The notes: a model not told the origin generated them from the sequence alone. A stretch of 64,000 bases of DNA from Clostridia bacterium (GCA_035561135.1 DATMYA010000030.1:32839-96838); one strand, 5' to 3'; shown: positions 37,128 through 47,266, counted from the first letter of the stretch. Translations and numbers: made by a program.

Positions 37128-38573
37128 ATGATGACGGAAACCGCCAAGCCGGTAGTTCAAAGGATTCTCGCAGTTGCCATCATGTTCGGCGTTGCAATGC
37201 CTGGAGCATTCGCGCAGGCGCAGCCGAGCGGCCAAACTGGAGACGTTCAGGCGCCGGCCGCACAGGTTGACCTCAATCCGCAGCCCACGACCGCACCGGA
37301 GACGCAGTCGCTCCACGTACAGGTGGGACGCTCCATCGTCATTAATACGCAGGCACGGTTGCGCCGTGTCCTGGTCAGCAATCAAGCCGTGCTGGACGCA
37401 CTTACCGTGAATTCCAAGCAGGTTGTCGTCTCCGCCAAGGCTCCCGGCAGCAGCAGCCTCGTCCTATGGGACGAGAACGGACAGGCTCGCATCCTGGACG
37501 TTTACGCCGATGTGGATGTCTCCGGGCTCAGAGATTCGCTTCGGCAGGCGTTTCCGAACGAGACGCTACAGGTGGAGCCTGAGCAGGGAAGGATCATTCT
37601 CTCCGGCGACGTGAGCACGAAGGCCTCGGCTGACGAAGCACTCAAGATGGCGGGACTGTTCTCGAAGGATGTTGTGAACTCGATGAACGTTGCGCCGCCG
37701 GTTCGCGGCCGCCAGATCATGCTGAAGGTTCGCTTCGCCGAAGTGAACCGCAACAAGATAGATGCGTTCGGCATCAACATCCTGAGCACAGGCGCCACCA
37801 ATACGGTGGGCACCATCTCCACCCAGCAATTCGGCCCGCCCATGCTGGGCACGGCGGGACAAGGCAAGGTTCCGGCGAACACGCTTTCCGTCAGCGATCT
37901 GCTGAACGTGTTTTTGTTCCGCCCCGACCTGAACCTCGGCGCGACCATCAAGGCGTTGCAGCAGAAAAATGTTCTGCAAATTCTCGCCGAGCCGAACCTG
38001 ATGGCGCGCAGCGGCGAGCCAGCACGCTTCCTCGCCGGTGGTGAGTTCCCCTTCCCGGTAGTGCAAGGAGGCGGCGGCAACTTCGCCGCGGTGACGATCC
38101 AGTTCCGCCCCTTCGGCGTCCGCCTGGACTTCACCGGCACAGTTGGCGATGACAACGTCATTCGCCTGAAAGTGGCTCCTGAAGTCAGCGCACTGGATTT
38201 CTCCAACGCAGTGACCATCTCGGGCTTCACGGTTCCAGCACTCTCAACCCGGCGCGCTGAAACGGAAATCGAGTTGCGCGATGGCCAGACGTTCGGCATC
38301 GCCGGCCTGCTCGATCAGAGGACCACGGCACTGTTCAGCAAGGTTCCAGGCATCGGCGATGTGCCGATTCTCGGCCTCCTGTTCCGTTCCAAGCAGGTAA
38401 CCCGGAGCAACACGGAACTTCTGGTTCTGGTTACACCAACGATCGTTGACCCGCTCACCGGAACTCACGAGCCGGTTGCGGTCCCATCGGCTCCCCTGAA
38501 GAACTTAAACCCGAAAGATTTCGATCGCGGAGTGGCGAAGCCGTCTGACAAGGCAACGACCCCCGCGGAATGA
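37128..38573 (+). CDS. cpaC: Flp pilus secretin CpaC/RcpA
   Basis: The outer-membrane secretin for the Tad pilus. From the ATG at 37128 there is a signal peptide ending AFAQ. An N-terminal BON/pilus-secretin domain follows (SLHVQVGRSIVINTQARLRRVLVSN), and then the secretin core containing VPGIGDVPILGLLFRS and NTELLVLVTPTIVDPL. A GTG codon just before (37125) could also initiate; GAAGGAAA lies upstream. Length about 481 residues. Confidence 0.93.
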   Translation: MMTETAKPVVQRILAVAIMFGVAMPGAFAQAQPSGQTGDVQAPAAQVDLNPQPTTAPETQSLHVQVGRSIVINTQARLRRVLVSNQAVLDALTVNSKQVVVSAKAPGSSSLVLWDENGQARILDVYADVDVSGLRDSLRQAFPNETLQVEPEQGRIILSGDVSTKASADEALKMAGLFSKDVVNSMNVAPPVRGRQIMLKVRFAEVNRNKIDAFGINILSTGATNTVGTISTQQFGPPMLGTAGQGKVPANTLSVSDLLNVFLFRPDLNLGATIKALQQKNVLQILAEPNLMARSGEPARFLAGGEFPFPVVQGGGGNFAAVTIQFRPFGVRLDFTGTVGDDNVIRLKVAPEVSALDFSNAVTISGFTVPALSTRRAETEIELRDGQTFGIAGLLDQRTTALFSKVPGIGDVPILGLLFRSKQVTRSNTELLVLVTPTIVDPLTGTHEPVAVPSAPLKNLNPKDFDRGVAKPSDKATTPAE

Positions 38574-38592
38574 TCAGGTATGAGGAACCGAA

Positions 38593-39813
38593 ATGAGTAG
38601 CCCAGGCTTTGCACTTGCGCGACCGCTTTCTATTGTGACGATCGGCCTCGACAGGGAAATACTTGCGGGGCTGAAACAGGTTGTAAGCTCGCTGAAAGGT
38701 TTCGAGTTTATTGCAGAGGTTTCCGCCCAAACACACGAGAAGTCGAACGCCAGCGCCGTCATGGAGAGCTTGCGCCAGCGCAAACCAGACATTTGCGTCA
38801 TCGACTTCGATAGCAATCGTGAACGATGCGGGACGACAGCCGAGCAAATCCGAAGCCGGCTGCCCGGTGTCGTCGTCTTCGCCCTGTCGGCGGATTCGAA
38901 TCCCGAGGCCATCATTACGGCCATGCACAGCGGTTGTTCGGAATACCTGTTGAAGCCGCTAAACCGCGACCGCATTGTCGAAGCTCTTAACAAAGTCGAC
39001 CACAATAAGCGTGGCCGGGAAGCGGTGAAGAAAGCGGCGATGTACACCTTCATCGGCGCCAAGGGCGGTACGGGTGTCACGACCCTTGCGACCCATCTTG
39101 CGACCTTCGCCGCGAAATCCGGCGCAAGAACGCTGCTGATCGATCACCACACTGATCTTGGCGACATCTGCGTTTACCTGAGCCTGGGCGAGCACCTGTA
39201 CGATTTCTATGAACTGGTACACAACACTCACCGAATGGATGCGGACCTGCTGCAAGGCTTCATCGTGCGTCATGCCTCGGGAGTTGAAGTCCTCGCTTCT
39301 CCGAGCGCAATGGGGACGACGACGCAGGTTTCACCGGCGGCACTGGAAGCTACCCTCGCGTTTCTCAAGCAGATCTATGACGTTATCCTCATCGACTGCG
39401 CTCCGGGATTGAGCGCTCTCAACGTAAGCGCTATCGAACGCTCGGACGCCGTATACCTGATTGCGACGCCGGAACTGCCCTCGATCCGAAACCTCAGCCG
39501 GTATCTCGAGCACCTGAGGCAGTACAACTGTCCGGAGGAAAAGATTCGCATCGTCGTCAACCGGTACTCGAAGCGGGCAAGCATCACGCAGCAACAGGTC
39601 GAGAAAGCGGTTCGCATGCAGGTTGCGCTCGTGGTGCCGAACGACTACGCAAACATTCTTGAGGCCATCAACATGGGAACGCCAATCCCGCCCGACACAA
39701 AGAGCGAATTGGCAACGACCTTCCGCGACTGGACCGCGGCGCTGCTGGGCACCAAGCCGCAGAACGTGGCTCAAGAGCCGAAACGCCGGTTCGCCGCGAT
39801 GTTTGGCATTTAA
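38593..39813 (+). CDS. cpaE: Pilus localisation ATPase CpaE/TadZ
   Basis: A 406-residue MinD/ParA-like ATPase. An N-terminal receiver-like domain (about residues 10-130, [19 protein letters not shown]... [13 protein letters not shown]...) is followed by a deviant Walker [17 protein letters not shown] (about residue 155). [28 protein letters not shown] is a typical TadZ segment. It directs polar placement of the Tad machine. The start is ATG with GAGGAACC upstream; 19 bp follow cpaC. Confidence 0.92.
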   Translation: MSSPGFALARPLSIVTIGLDREILAGLKQVVSSLKGFEFIAEVSAQTHEKSNASAVMESLRQRKPDICVIDFDSNRERCGTTAEQIRSRLPGVVVFALSADSNPEAIITAMHSGCSEYLLKPLNRDRIVEALNKVDHNKRGREAVKKAAMYTFIGAKGGTGVTTLATHLATFAAKSGARTLLIDHHTDLGDICVYLSLGEHLYDFYELVHNTHRMDADLLQGFIVRHASGVEVLASPSAMGTTTQVSPAALEATLAFLKQIYDVILIDCAPGLSALNVSAIERSDAVYLIATPELPSIRNLSRYLEHLRQYNCPEEKIRIVVNRYSKRASITQQQVEKAVRMQVALVVPNDYANILEAINMGTPIPPDTKSELATTFRDWTAALLGTKPQNVAQEPKRRFAAMFGI

Positions 39814-39841
39814 CAGCAATCTTGAAAGGGCGGTGAACGGA

Positions 39842-41185
39842 ATGAGCACTGGGTTAGGATTCGCAACCAGGCTGGCGGTTCGGGCGGATCAGAGCGTAGG
39901 AACGGAACTGACACCGAAGGCCTATCAGGAACTCAAGTCGTCGCTGCACAGAGATCTGCTGAGCCGGATCGACCTGGAAAAACTCGCCTACCTGGACGAG
40001 AACAGGGCGCGCATCCAGGTGCTGAACGTCATTCAGGACCTCGTTGCACAGCTTGAAACTCCTCTGAGCGCGGTTGAACGCGAGCGTCTTTCCCGCGAAG
40101 TCCTGGACGAAGTCTTCGGCCTCGGCCCGCTGGAGCCGCTGTTACAGGACCCGACGATCAACGACATTCTCGTCAATACCCACAAGCTGGTTTATGTGGA
40201 ACGCGGCGGAATGCTGGAAGAGACTGGAGTCACGTTTAAAGACGATCTCCACCTCATGCACGTCATCGAGAAGATCGTCTCCGCCGTTGGACGCCGCGTG
40301 GACGAGTCTTCTCCCATGGTCGACGCCCGCCTGCCGGATGGCTCGCGTGTCAACGTAATCATCCCGCCATTGGCAGTCGATGGTCCGCTGTTGTCGATCC
40401 GCCGCTTTGGAGCGATTCCGTTGGAAGCTGAAGACCTGCTCACCAATCGCACTATGACGCCGCAGATGCTTGAGGTGCTGCAGAATGCGATCAAGTCGAG
40501 GCTGAACGTCGTCATCTCTGGCGGCACCGGCGCTGGAAAAACGACGCTGCTGAACGTCCTCTCCGCATTCATCTCGGAGAGGGAACGCATTGTCACCATC
40601 GAAGATTCTGCCGAATTGCAGATGAAACAGAAGCACGTGGTTCGACTGGAGTGCCGCGCGCCGAATGTCGAAGGCAAAGGCGCGGTGCGCCAGCGGGAAC
40701 TGGTCATTAACGCGCTTCGTATGCGTCCGGACCGCATCATCGTCGGCGAGGTTCGCGGCGAAGAAGCGCTGGATATGCTTCAGGCCATGAACACCGGCCA
40801 CGATGGATCGATAACAACGATCCACGCCAACAGCCCGCGCGATGCCATTGCCCGCATGGAAACCATGGCGCTGATGGCAAACCTGAACCTGCCGGAAAAG
40901 GCAATCCGGCAGCAGATCGCTTCGGCCGTGGACATCATCATCCAGATATCCCGCCTCAGCGACGGCAGCAGGCGCGTCACCTACGTTACAGAGATTGCCG
41001 GCATGGATCACGACGTGGTCAGTATGCAGGACATCTTCCTGTTTGAAAAACGCGGCGTCGGCCTGAATGGCCGCGTCGTTGGCCGCTTCCACTCGAGCGG
41101 AGTTATGCCGAGGTTCGCGGAAAAGATCAAGGCTTCAGGCATCACGCTGCCGACCAACGTTTTTGATATGTCGGTTGAGGTGTAG
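39842..41185 (+). CDS. cpaF: Tad pilus secretion ATPase CpaF/TadA
   Basis: The hexameric motor ATPase of the VirB11/GspE family that powers Flp assembly, 447 residues. Walker [15 protein letters not shown] lies near residue 228. The Asp box ([13 protein letters not shown]), Walker B ([21 protein letters not shown]) and His box ([20 protein letters not shown]) are all intact. I chose the ATG at 39842 ([11 protein letters not shown]); a GTG three codons earlier also has a GAAAGGG upstream. The gene follows cpaE closely. Confidence 0.95.
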   Translation: MSTGLGFATRLAVRADQSVGTELTPKAYQELKSSLHRDLLSRIDLEKLAYLDENRARIQVLNVIQDLVAQLETPLSAVERERLSREVLDEVFGLGPLEPLLQDPTINDILVNTHKLVYVERGGMLEETGVTFKDDLHLMHVIEKIVSAVGRRVDESSPMVDARLPDGSRVNVIIPPLAVDGPLLSIRRFGAIPLEAEDLLTNRTMTPQMLEVLQNAIKSRLNVVISGGTGAGKTTLLNVLSAFISERERIVTIEDSAELQMKQKHVVRLECRAPNVEGKGAVRQRELVINALRMRPDRIIVGEVRGEEALDMLQAMNTGHDGSITTIHANSPRDAIARMETMALMANLNLPEKAIRQQIASAVDIIIQISRLSDGSRRVTYVTEIAGMDHDVVSMQDIFLFEKRGVGLNGRVVGRFHSSGVMPRFAEKIKASGITLPTNVFDMSVEV

Positions 41186-41202
41186 TTCAGAAAGGCCGGG
41201 CA

Positions 41203-42162
41203 ATGCTGATTGTGATCCTATTCCTGGTGATCTCGGTTCTGACGTTCGTAGCCGTGTGGTTTGTCACGCGGCCGAGCAAATCCGAAGTCGCGCTCCAGGA
41301 ACGCCTGCTCAATGTTGTCCGAAACCCACTGGACGCCAGCATTGATTCGGACGACATTCTCAAACGGGAAAGCTACAGCGACCTTCCTCTCGCGGACCTG
41401 ATTCTTTCCCGTCTTGCGATTACCGAATCGCTGCAGCAACTGATCAAGCAGGCCAACTCGAACTGGACGGTGGGCCGCGTAATCTTCGGCTCCTTGCTGC
41501 TGCTTGCGGCCGGCAGTTGGATAGCGGGACTCTGGCTGCACAACTTCCCCGTGGGGGCAGTCGTTGGTCTCGTACTTTCTTCCGTACCGTATCTCACGCT
41601 TCGCATGAAGCGCGGGGCACGCCTGCGGCGCTTCAACTCGTTGCTGCCGGAAGCCATCGACCTGATGTCACGAGCGCTGCGTGCAGGACACGCCGTAACG
41701 GCGGCAATCGAGATGGTCGCCAAAGAGATTTCCGACCCCGTTGGAACGGAGTTTCGCCGCGCGTTTGAAGAGCAGAACTTTGGCCTTCCACTTCGCGAGG
41801 CGCTCCTGAACCTCGCCAAGCGCGTCCCGATCGACGACGTCAAGTTCCTGGTTACAGCCATCCTGGTGCAGAAAGAGACCGGCGGCAATCTCGCCGAAGT
41901 GCTGGACAAGACGGCTGCTGTGCTTCGCGAACGTATGCGCCTGCTCGGCCAGCTCAGAATTCACACTGCACAAGGCCGGCTGACGGGCTGGATCCTGGGG
42001 CTGCTTCCCTTCATCGTCTTCGGGTTGCTGAACTTCATCAACCCTGGCTACGCGCGGATTTTGCTCGAAGATCCTTTGGGGCAAAAGTTGGTGTGGGCAG
42101 GCCTGGTGCTCATGGCATTCGGTATTTGGGTGATTCGCAAAATCGTTGATATCAAGGTCTAG
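41203..42162 (+). CDS. tadB: Tad pilus inner-membrane protein TadB
   Basis: A GspF-family inner-membrane platform protein of 319 residues. An N-terminal TM helix (MLIVILFLVISVLTFVAVWFV) and a central TM pair are followed by the T2SF cytoplasmic domain (LLPEAIDLMSRALRAGHAVTAAIEMVAKEI... GNLAEVLDKTAAVLRER), with C-terminal TM helices. It interacts with CpaF and TadC. Confidence 0.92.
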   Translation: MLIVILFLVISVLTFVAVWFVTRPSKSEVALQERLLNVVRNPLDASIDSDDILKRESYSDLPLADLILSRLAITESLQQLIKQANSNWTVGRVIFGSLLLLAAGSWIAGLWLHNFPVGAVVGLVLSSVPYLTLRMKRGARLRRFNSLLPEAIDLMSRALRAGHAVTAAIEMVAKEISDPVGTEFRRAFEEQNFGLPLREALLNLAKRVPIDDVKFLVTAILVQKETGGNLAEVLDKTAAVLRERMRLLGQLRIHTAQGRLTGWILGLLPFIVFGLLNFINPGYARILLEDPLGQKLVWAGLVLMAFGIWVIRKIVDIKV

Positions 42163-42167
42163 CCTCT

Positions 42168-43073
42168 ATGGTCGGATTCATCATTGCCATCTCGGTGACG
42201 CTCTTCCTCGGCGTGATGCTGCTGGTGTTCCTGGTCACTTCACGCTCGCCCGTATCGGCACGACTGAAACAGGTAACCAGCGTTGGAGTAGCCACCGTTG
42301 AAGAGCAGCCGAAGATCGCCGTCGAAGCGCTTTCCTCGGTTGCGAAGTTGCTCGCCCCGATTCGCAAGGCCATCGGCCTCGCGGAAGATCTGGAGCTTGG
42401 CCGCCGCCTCGCGCTTGCGGGATATCGCAGCCGCGTGCACATCGACGTCTTCTACACGGTCAAACTACTGGCTCCTGTTGCAGGCGGCCTGATTGCCGGC
42501 TTCGTGATTCAGGGCGACGTGATTCTCTGGTTTCTCATTCTCGCGTCAGCGGGATTTTTTGGACCCGATTTCTGGCTCACTAGCGCAATTGCAAGCCGGC
42601 GGGAAAAAATCCGTTTGGCGCTTCCCGATGCGCTGGACCTGCTGGTGATTTGCATGGAAGCGGGCCTCGGCATGGATCAGGCGCTGATTCGGGTAGGAGA
42701 AGAACTGCGCATCAGCCACCCTGAGTTGAGCGAAGAGTTCCTGCTGATCAACCTGGAGCAACGCGCCGGCAAACCTCGCGCAGAGGCATGGCGTAACATG
42801 GCGGAGCGTACGGCTCTGGAAACCGTCCGCTCTTTCGTCAACATGCTGGTGCAGACAGAACGGTTCGGCACGCCACTATCGAAGTCGCTCGGCTCGTTTG
42901 CCGATTCGCTGCGGACGCAGCGTCGCCAGAAGGCCGAAGAACTGGCGGCCAGGACCACTGTCAAACTGGTGTTCCCGCTCGTGCTGTTCATCTTCCCCAG
43001 CATGTTCATTGTGCTGCTGGGGCCGGCCATTATTTCGATCACCAAGAGTTTTGCAGAAGCGTTCGGCAAATAA
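42168..43073 (+). CDS. tadC: Tad pilus inner-membrane protein TadC
   Basis: The second T2SF-domain platform protein, 301 residues, starting 5 bp after tadB. The soluble domain has ALPDALDLLVICMEAGLGMDQALIRVGEEL and FGTPLSKSLGSFADSLRTQRRQKAEELAARTTVK, ending in a TM helix with LVLFIFPSMFIVLLGPAII. It works with TadB as the membrane base for pilin insertion. Confidence 0.92.
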   Translation: MVGFIIAISVTLFLGVMLLVFLVTSRSPVSARLKQVTSVGVATVEEQPKIAVEALSSVAKLLAPIRKAIGLAEDLELGRRLALAGYRSRVHIDVFYTVKLLAPVAGGLIAGFVIQGDVILWFLILASAGFFGPDFWLTSAIASRREKIRLALPDALDLLVICMEAGLGMDQALIRVGEELRISHPELSEEFLLINLEQRAGKPRAEAWRNMAERTALETVRSFVNMLVQTERFGTPLSKSLGSFADSLRTQRRQKAEELAARTTVKLVFPLVLFIFPSMFIVLLGPAIISITKSFAEAFGK

Positions 43074-43091
43074 CTCACACGGAGGAAAGCA

Positions 43092-43190
43092 TTGGATAAC
43101 ACAACAATCATTCGGTTAGTCGCGGGCGTACTGTTCGTCGTCGTTCTGGTAATTCTCGTGCAGCGCCGCAAGAAGCGCCTTAGCCGCTAA
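43092..43190 (+). CDS. Small single-pass membrane protein in the tad operon
   Basis: A 32-residue frame starting at TTG with GGAGG (43081-43085) at good spacing. It encodes a short polar start (MDNTTII), a transmembrane helix (VAGVLFVVVLVILVQ) and a strongly basic end (RRKKRLSR). It fills the otherwise unexplained gap between tadC and the DUF192 gene. It is too short for most gene callers. The signal is compositional plus the ribosome-binding site; a role in the Tad platform is inferred from context only. Confidence 0.6.
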   Translation: MDNTTIIRLVAGVLFVVVLVILVQRRKKRLSR

Positions 43191-43208
43191 CCAGGCGCGG
43201 AGAGTGAC

Positions 43209-43574
43209 TTGGCCACACAGGGCGGAATCATCCGCGTCTACAACTTCACACGGGGCAGCTACCTCGGCGAGCAGGTCGAGGTAGCTGACACCAGTCTCAA
43301 GCGCATGATTGGGTTGCTGGGGAGACGCTCCCTCGAACCCGGTTCTGGACTGTTGATCTTTCCTTCACAAGCCATCCACACCGTTGGGATGTCGTTTCCC
43401 ATCGATGTCGTCTTCCTTGATCGAAGCAATCATGTGATCTCGTTGCGGGAAAACGTTCGACCGTTCCGCCTTACCTCGGTTGTGTGGAGGGCCGTAGGGG
43501 TCGTAGAGTTGCCGTCCGGCACGATTCGGGAAACGCGCACAGCGGTTGGCGACCAACTCAATCTTGAGTTTTAG
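43209..43574 (+). CDS. DUF192-family protein
   Basis: A 121-residue protein with the DUF192 core: RMIGLLGRRSLEPGSGLLIFPSQAIHTVGMSFPIDVVFLDRSNHVIS and the closing VGVVELPSGTIRET. The start is a TTG; there is no signal peptide. DUF192 proteins have a small beta-barrel fold and unknown function, and are often near Tad loci. It is the last plus-strand gene of block one. Confidence 0.82.
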   Translation: MATQGGIIRVYNFTRGSYLGEQVEVADTSLKRMIGLLGRRSLEPGSGLLIFPSQAIHTVGMSFPIDVVFLDRSNHVISLRENVRPFRLTSVVWRAVGVVELPSGTIRETRTAVGDQLNLEF

Positions 43575-43703
43575 CTTGGCGTGATGCTGAGGTTGGGCTC
43601 GCTTTTCGCGCGGAAGCCCCGCGCTTGTTTCGCAGCAGGAGAAAGCAGATCCTTCGCTGCGCTCGGCGATGACGCGTTCTTTAGCTCTAGCCTGTTCCAG
43701 GAA

Positions 43704-45050
43704 TCAGCGGACGATTGCCAGCGGTGCATCCAGTTGGAATACGAGTGCCCGCGTCAGCGCCGTCCGGTTTGTTTTGCGTAATTCGATGGGCGAGGAATTT
43801 ACGGGATACTTTCGTCCACCGACCTCGATTGCTGTCAGTTGCAGAACGGCGTTCGCTTCCGCAGCACTACCACTTACAACCTTAAGGTCACATCGAGTGC
43901 CGGACGGAATGGCGAGCACTCCATTGGCCCACACCGGGCGTGCAACGCGTCCTTGTAGAACCGAGCCCGTGTCCAGGCGCGCAGAGGCGGGTGTCTGTAC
44001 GAACACCTCGCCCCGGTTCACAATGACAATCTCATGCGCGGGTGACGAGTTGCTCTGCCCGGTGGAGCGGCTGTCCAAAATCTGAAGTCCCGCACGTTGG
44101 GGTTTTGACGGTCGAGAGCGCGGTTCCTCGGTATCTGCGATCGCTGTGATCGGCACCGTCAGCGCAGCGCGTGCTTTTTCCGCAAATGCGTTATCCGATG
44201 CTGCAACTTGCTCATACTGCTCCCGTGTCTTGCGCAGCCAGTCTTTGCTCAGCTTGCCGCGTTGGGCCAGGTATCGTCCGCGCTCGGCGACAATCCACCT
44301 CAATTCGTGCACATGCGGGTTTCCCGGAAAAGCCTTCCCGTAATAATCAACGGCTTCGACTGCGTCTCCGATCAAGTCCGGTTGCGCCAGTCCGAGCAAA
44401 TAGAACTTCAGCGCCTCGAAGCCGCTTTCCGCAACCGCTGCTTTTGGGGGCGCCATGCTATCTGCATCCACATATCCGGGTGCGCCCTTCCAATGGAGTT
44501 TGAGCCATCGGTGCGTCGTGTCTGCCGCTTCGAAGCCGGTGATCGACACCACGCTGCCTGCCCCAATATTTCCCGCTGTCGAAGACGCAGGCGATGCCGA
44601 ACGCTTTATGTCGATAGCGTGCAGCGCGTACGTCGTCGCAATCACCGGGACCGTGATTGCATCCCGCCGCTCGATGTAACGCATGGTCGCGAGCCCCAGG
44701 CCAAACACCACGCAGAACGTGAACACGCTCACGAGCATCGCGCGATACTGCTTGCTCCTGCGATCGCTGTACGAACTTGCTGGGCGCACACTTTCCGCCG
44801 AAGCACGTTCCTGCTTCTCTTCGCCTGAGCGGATGAACGGCTGCGAGCAGTACAGACACTTGGTGTGTTTCGCGGACACAAGCCGGTCGCAGCCGGGACA
44901 GCGCCGAACGACCGAGAGGGCCACGTTGCAGTGAGGACACTGTCCCTGCCCTGTGTCGAATTCTGCGTTGCAGATCGTGCAGACCGCAAAGGGCTCCGCG
45001 CCACCCACTTCGAGTTGTGTGCCTTCTGGTTTCAACTTTTCCTCAGTCAT
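43704..45050 (-). CDS. Zinc-ribbon, membrane-anchored SH3-domain protein
   Basis: A 448-residue protein. The first 75 residues hold four C-x2-C pairs (CTIC, CPHC, CPGC, CLYC), a double zinc ribbon. A TM helix follows near residue 110 (MLVSVFTFCVVFGLGLATM). Next come an SH3-like extracytoplasmic domain (VSITGFEAADTTHRWLKLHWKGAPGYVDADS), a helical stretch, and a C-terminal beta domain with VLAIPSGTRCDLKV that recalls TrbI/VirB10-type modules. It is the last gene of a three-gene minus-strand operon inside the Tad locus. Confidence 0.7.
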   Translation of the reverse strand: MTEEKLKPEGTQLEVGGAEPFAVCTICNAEFDTGQGQCPHCNVALSVVRRCPGCDRLVSAKHTKCLYCSQPFIRSGEEKQERASAESVRPASSYSDRRSKQYRAMLVSVFTFCVVFGLGLATMRYIERRDAITVPVIATTYALHAIDIKRSASPASSTAGNIGAGSVVSITGFEAADTTHRWLKLHWKGAPGYVDADSMAPPKAAVAESGFEALKFYLLGLAQPDLIGDAVEAVDYYGKAFPGNPHVHELRWIVAERGRYLAQRGKLSKDWLRKTREQYEQVAASDNAFAEKARAALTVPITAIADTEEPRSRPSKPQRAGLQILDSRSTGQSNSSPAHEIVIVNRGEVFVQTPASARLDTGSVLQGRVARPVWANGVLAIPSGTRCDLKVVSGSAAEANAVLQLTAIEVGGRKYPVNSSPIELRKTNRTALTRALVFQLDAPLAIVR

Positions 45051-45068
45051 TATGGGTGGCGTACTCTC

Positions 45069-45524
45069 TTATCCTGCGTTGCGGAAGAATTGAGAAATGC
45101 CGCGCGTTACGTCCTGCACGGCGCGAACTGTCCAAGTCAGATCCAGGTGGTACGACGTTCTCCAGATGTCCGGCTTGAGCCAGAGTTCGCGCAGTTTTTG
45201 CCAGTACACGCCGCGGGCAACCTGTTCCTGACCGGAGGTTCTATGGCGTTCACCGGGCGGCAGTTGAAATTCTGCAGGTGGCTCTTGCGGTAATTCGGAG
45301 CCACGGTGATATTTCCACTGCACCGCGCGCACAGCAGTTTCCCAATATGCGCGGGCCAGTTCCGCGTCCGGAGTCTTGTCGCGAGACGTACTTACCTGCA
45401 GAAACTCGTCGGGCACTTGCGTTCGCAAGGACGAACTTGTGCCGATGGAGACCATCAGGATTACCGCCGCAAACGCGGTCACCGCCAGGGGCCACAACTT
45501 CAATCTGCCATCGCTCGGTCGCAA
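45069..45524 (-). CDS. Membrane-anchored protein, function unknown
   Basis: A 151-residue protein with an N-terminal hydrophobic helix (LWPLAVTAFAAVILMVSIGTSSSL) and a soluble extracytoplasmic part rich in W, R and P. No recognised motif. It is placed 14 bp after the large membrane gene and 18 bp before the zinc-ribbon gene, so it belongs to their operon. Confidence 0.6.
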   Translation of the reverse strand: MRPSDGRLKLWPLAVTAFAAVILMVSIGTSSSLRTQVPDEFLQVSTSRDKTPDAELARAYWETAVRAVQWKYHRGSELPQEPPAEFQLPPGERHRTSGQEQVARGVYWQKLRELWLKPDIWRTSYHLDLTWTVRAVQDVTRGISQFFRNAG

Positions 45525-45538
45525 TCTTCAGCTCCGCC

Positions 45539-47110
45539 TTATGGTGTTGCTAAGCGCCTAATGTTGGCAGTGGCCGGTACTACCAGACTGCCTATCGTTG
45601 CATTGTCCTGAATCTCCCGGCGCGCGAGTTCTCTACGGAAGACGATTGCAACCTCGTCGCGATACTCAATAGCCCATCCAGGCGTGTGCTGTAACAAGTA
45701 CGACACCTGGGACTTGGGAGAGACGAGGACGTAGTCAACTTTATAACGATCAAATAATGCCAACGTGTCGTCCAGCGACATTGCTGCAAGGTAATCCTTA
45801 AGAACCCCGCCCCGCTCGAAGATATCAGCCCTTCCATCGACGAAGACAGGGAACTGCGGGGCGTGCCAAATCAGATATCCACCCCAAACGTAATCATGAA
45901 AGATTCGGCCGCGAGCGTCGTGGGTCTTCAAATGATTGACCGCTGCTTCGGGATAGGACTCGCGCACTTCGTTGTGCCACGGGGCGATGCTGGTTACTTT
46001 GCCAACCATGATAAAGAGCACAATGCCCAGCACCACGGCATTCATCCAGGGCTTGTCGGACTCCTTGTCATAAGGCGGCATCAATTTGAAATGCTTTGCC
46101 AGGATTCCGGGCAGCACTATCGCCCCAAGGAACAGAAGCCGGATGTGCGTGAGCCCGGTGTAAAGCGCGAGGCAAACAAGCGCAACCTCATCCAGTCTCC
46201 AGCGCACGCGTGACACGAGGGAAACCAGCATCATTCCGAGGAGCAGGCCAATGATCAACTTCCCACGTGCGGTATGGAAATCGACCGATTGCCACTCCTG
46301 GATGCTTGCAAGATTGAGTTTCTGACGGAATATCAAATCAAACGGGTAGAAGACCAGCTTGTATCCGAATGGGTTGATGAAAAGCGCCGCTACCGATGCC
46401 GACGCCGTAATCAGCAACCTTCGCAATTGCGAAGGCGACCAGCGAATCGCATAGACCTTTCCCCAGCTTCCCTCTAAAAATCCGCACGCAATGATGGTGC
46501 CGAATATCGTCATTCCCATCACCCACGAGCCATGTGTGTTCACCCAAAGGCAGAACAATGGAGGGATAAGCCAGAGGCGTGCTTTCTCTCCCGCGCGGAA
46601 GCGCTCCAGCAGGATCAGCATTACCACCAGGTATAGCCAGCCAAACAACAGGGTTCGCGCGCCGATTGAGACCGTTGCCAACATGACGCCCAGCACGGAT
46701 GTCAGAAACGCATTCTTAACGTCACCGCTGATTCGGTAAGCCAGGTAGAACACGCCAAGCATGATTGCTTCGGAAAGTATGGCGACAAGAACGAAAACAC
46801 CTGTCAGGCCGGCGACGCGAAAGGCAACGTAGAAAGGAATCTCAGACAGCCACTCGTGAGCTAACCAGCTTGCTCCGGCGGCGGTGTACGAGTAGCTATC
46901 GAATGACGGGAACTTGTGCGTAGCGAGAAGGTGCTGCACATTTCGCAGATGCCACCAGAGGTCTGGGTCTGCAATGTCGCGGCGCGCGAAAAAGAAGACT
47001 AGAAGCGCGAGCAATCCCACCAGGACGGCGGGAAACGTGAACAGTCGTTCGCCTATGTTTACCCACAAGCTGGTAGATTGCGGCGCAACCGAGATAGCAT
47101 CCTGTCGCAT
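45539..47110 (-). CDS. Large polytopic membrane protein (GT-C glycosyltransferase-like)
   Basis: A 523-residue protein with about ten or more hydrophobic segments. DIADPDLWWHLRNVQHLLATHKFPSFDSYSYTAAG resembles the D-x-x-W loop region seen in GT-C-type glycosyltransferases and in conserved acidobacterial membrane proteins. The C-terminal soluble end contains FVDGRADIFERGG and VDYVLVSPKSQVSYLL. It may glycosylate envelope or pilus components, but the catalytic acid cannot be confirmed. It is the first gene of the minus-strand trio. Confidence 0.65.
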   Translation of the reverse strand: MRQDAISVAPQSTSLWVNIGERLFTFPAVLVGLLALLVFFFARRDIADPDLWWHLRNVQHLLATHKFPSFDSYSYTAAGASWLAHEWLSEIPFYVAFRVAGLTGVFVLVAILSEAIMLGVFYLAYRISGDVKNAFLTSVLGVMLATVSIGARTLLFGWLYLVVMLILLERFRAGEKARLWLIPPLFCLWVNTHGSWVMGMTIFGTIIACGFLEGSWGKVYAIRWSPSQLRRLLITASASVAALFINPFGYKLVFYPFDLIFRQKLNLASIQEWQSVDFHTARGKLIIGLLLGMMLVSLVSRVRWRLDEVALVCLALYTGLTHIRLLFLGAIVLPGILAKHFKLMPPYDKESDKPWMNAVVLGIVLFIMVGKVTSIAPWHNEVRESYPEAAVNHLKTHDARGRIFHDYVWGGYLIWHAPQFPVFVDGRADIFERGGVLKDYLAAMSLDDTLALFDRYKVDYVLVSPKSQVSYLLQHTPGWAIEYRDEVAIVFRRELARREIQDNATIGSLVVPATANIRRLATP

Positions 47111-47237
47111 TAATGTTAGCTATTGAGCTACTTGGATTTAGCACGAGAACTTACCACAGTTTCATCCTGCTTACGTACTCCTTTTGAGATAACCAAAGTT
47201 AGTAACCGGGGTATCCGCGTGTTAACCGTGTTGGTAA

Positions 47238-47266
47238 TTGACCGCGCTAGGCAGAGTACCTACAAT
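47238..47266 (+). promoter_or_regulatory. Sigma70-type promoter for tad block two
   Basis: TTGACC (47238-47243) and TACAAT (47261-47266) are separated by exactly 17 bp, upstream of the first TadE-like gene. Confidence 0.65.

Noticed and set aside
40142..41092. Long open frame antisense to cpaF
   Set aside because: It is a shadow of the cpaF reading frame with no domain content.
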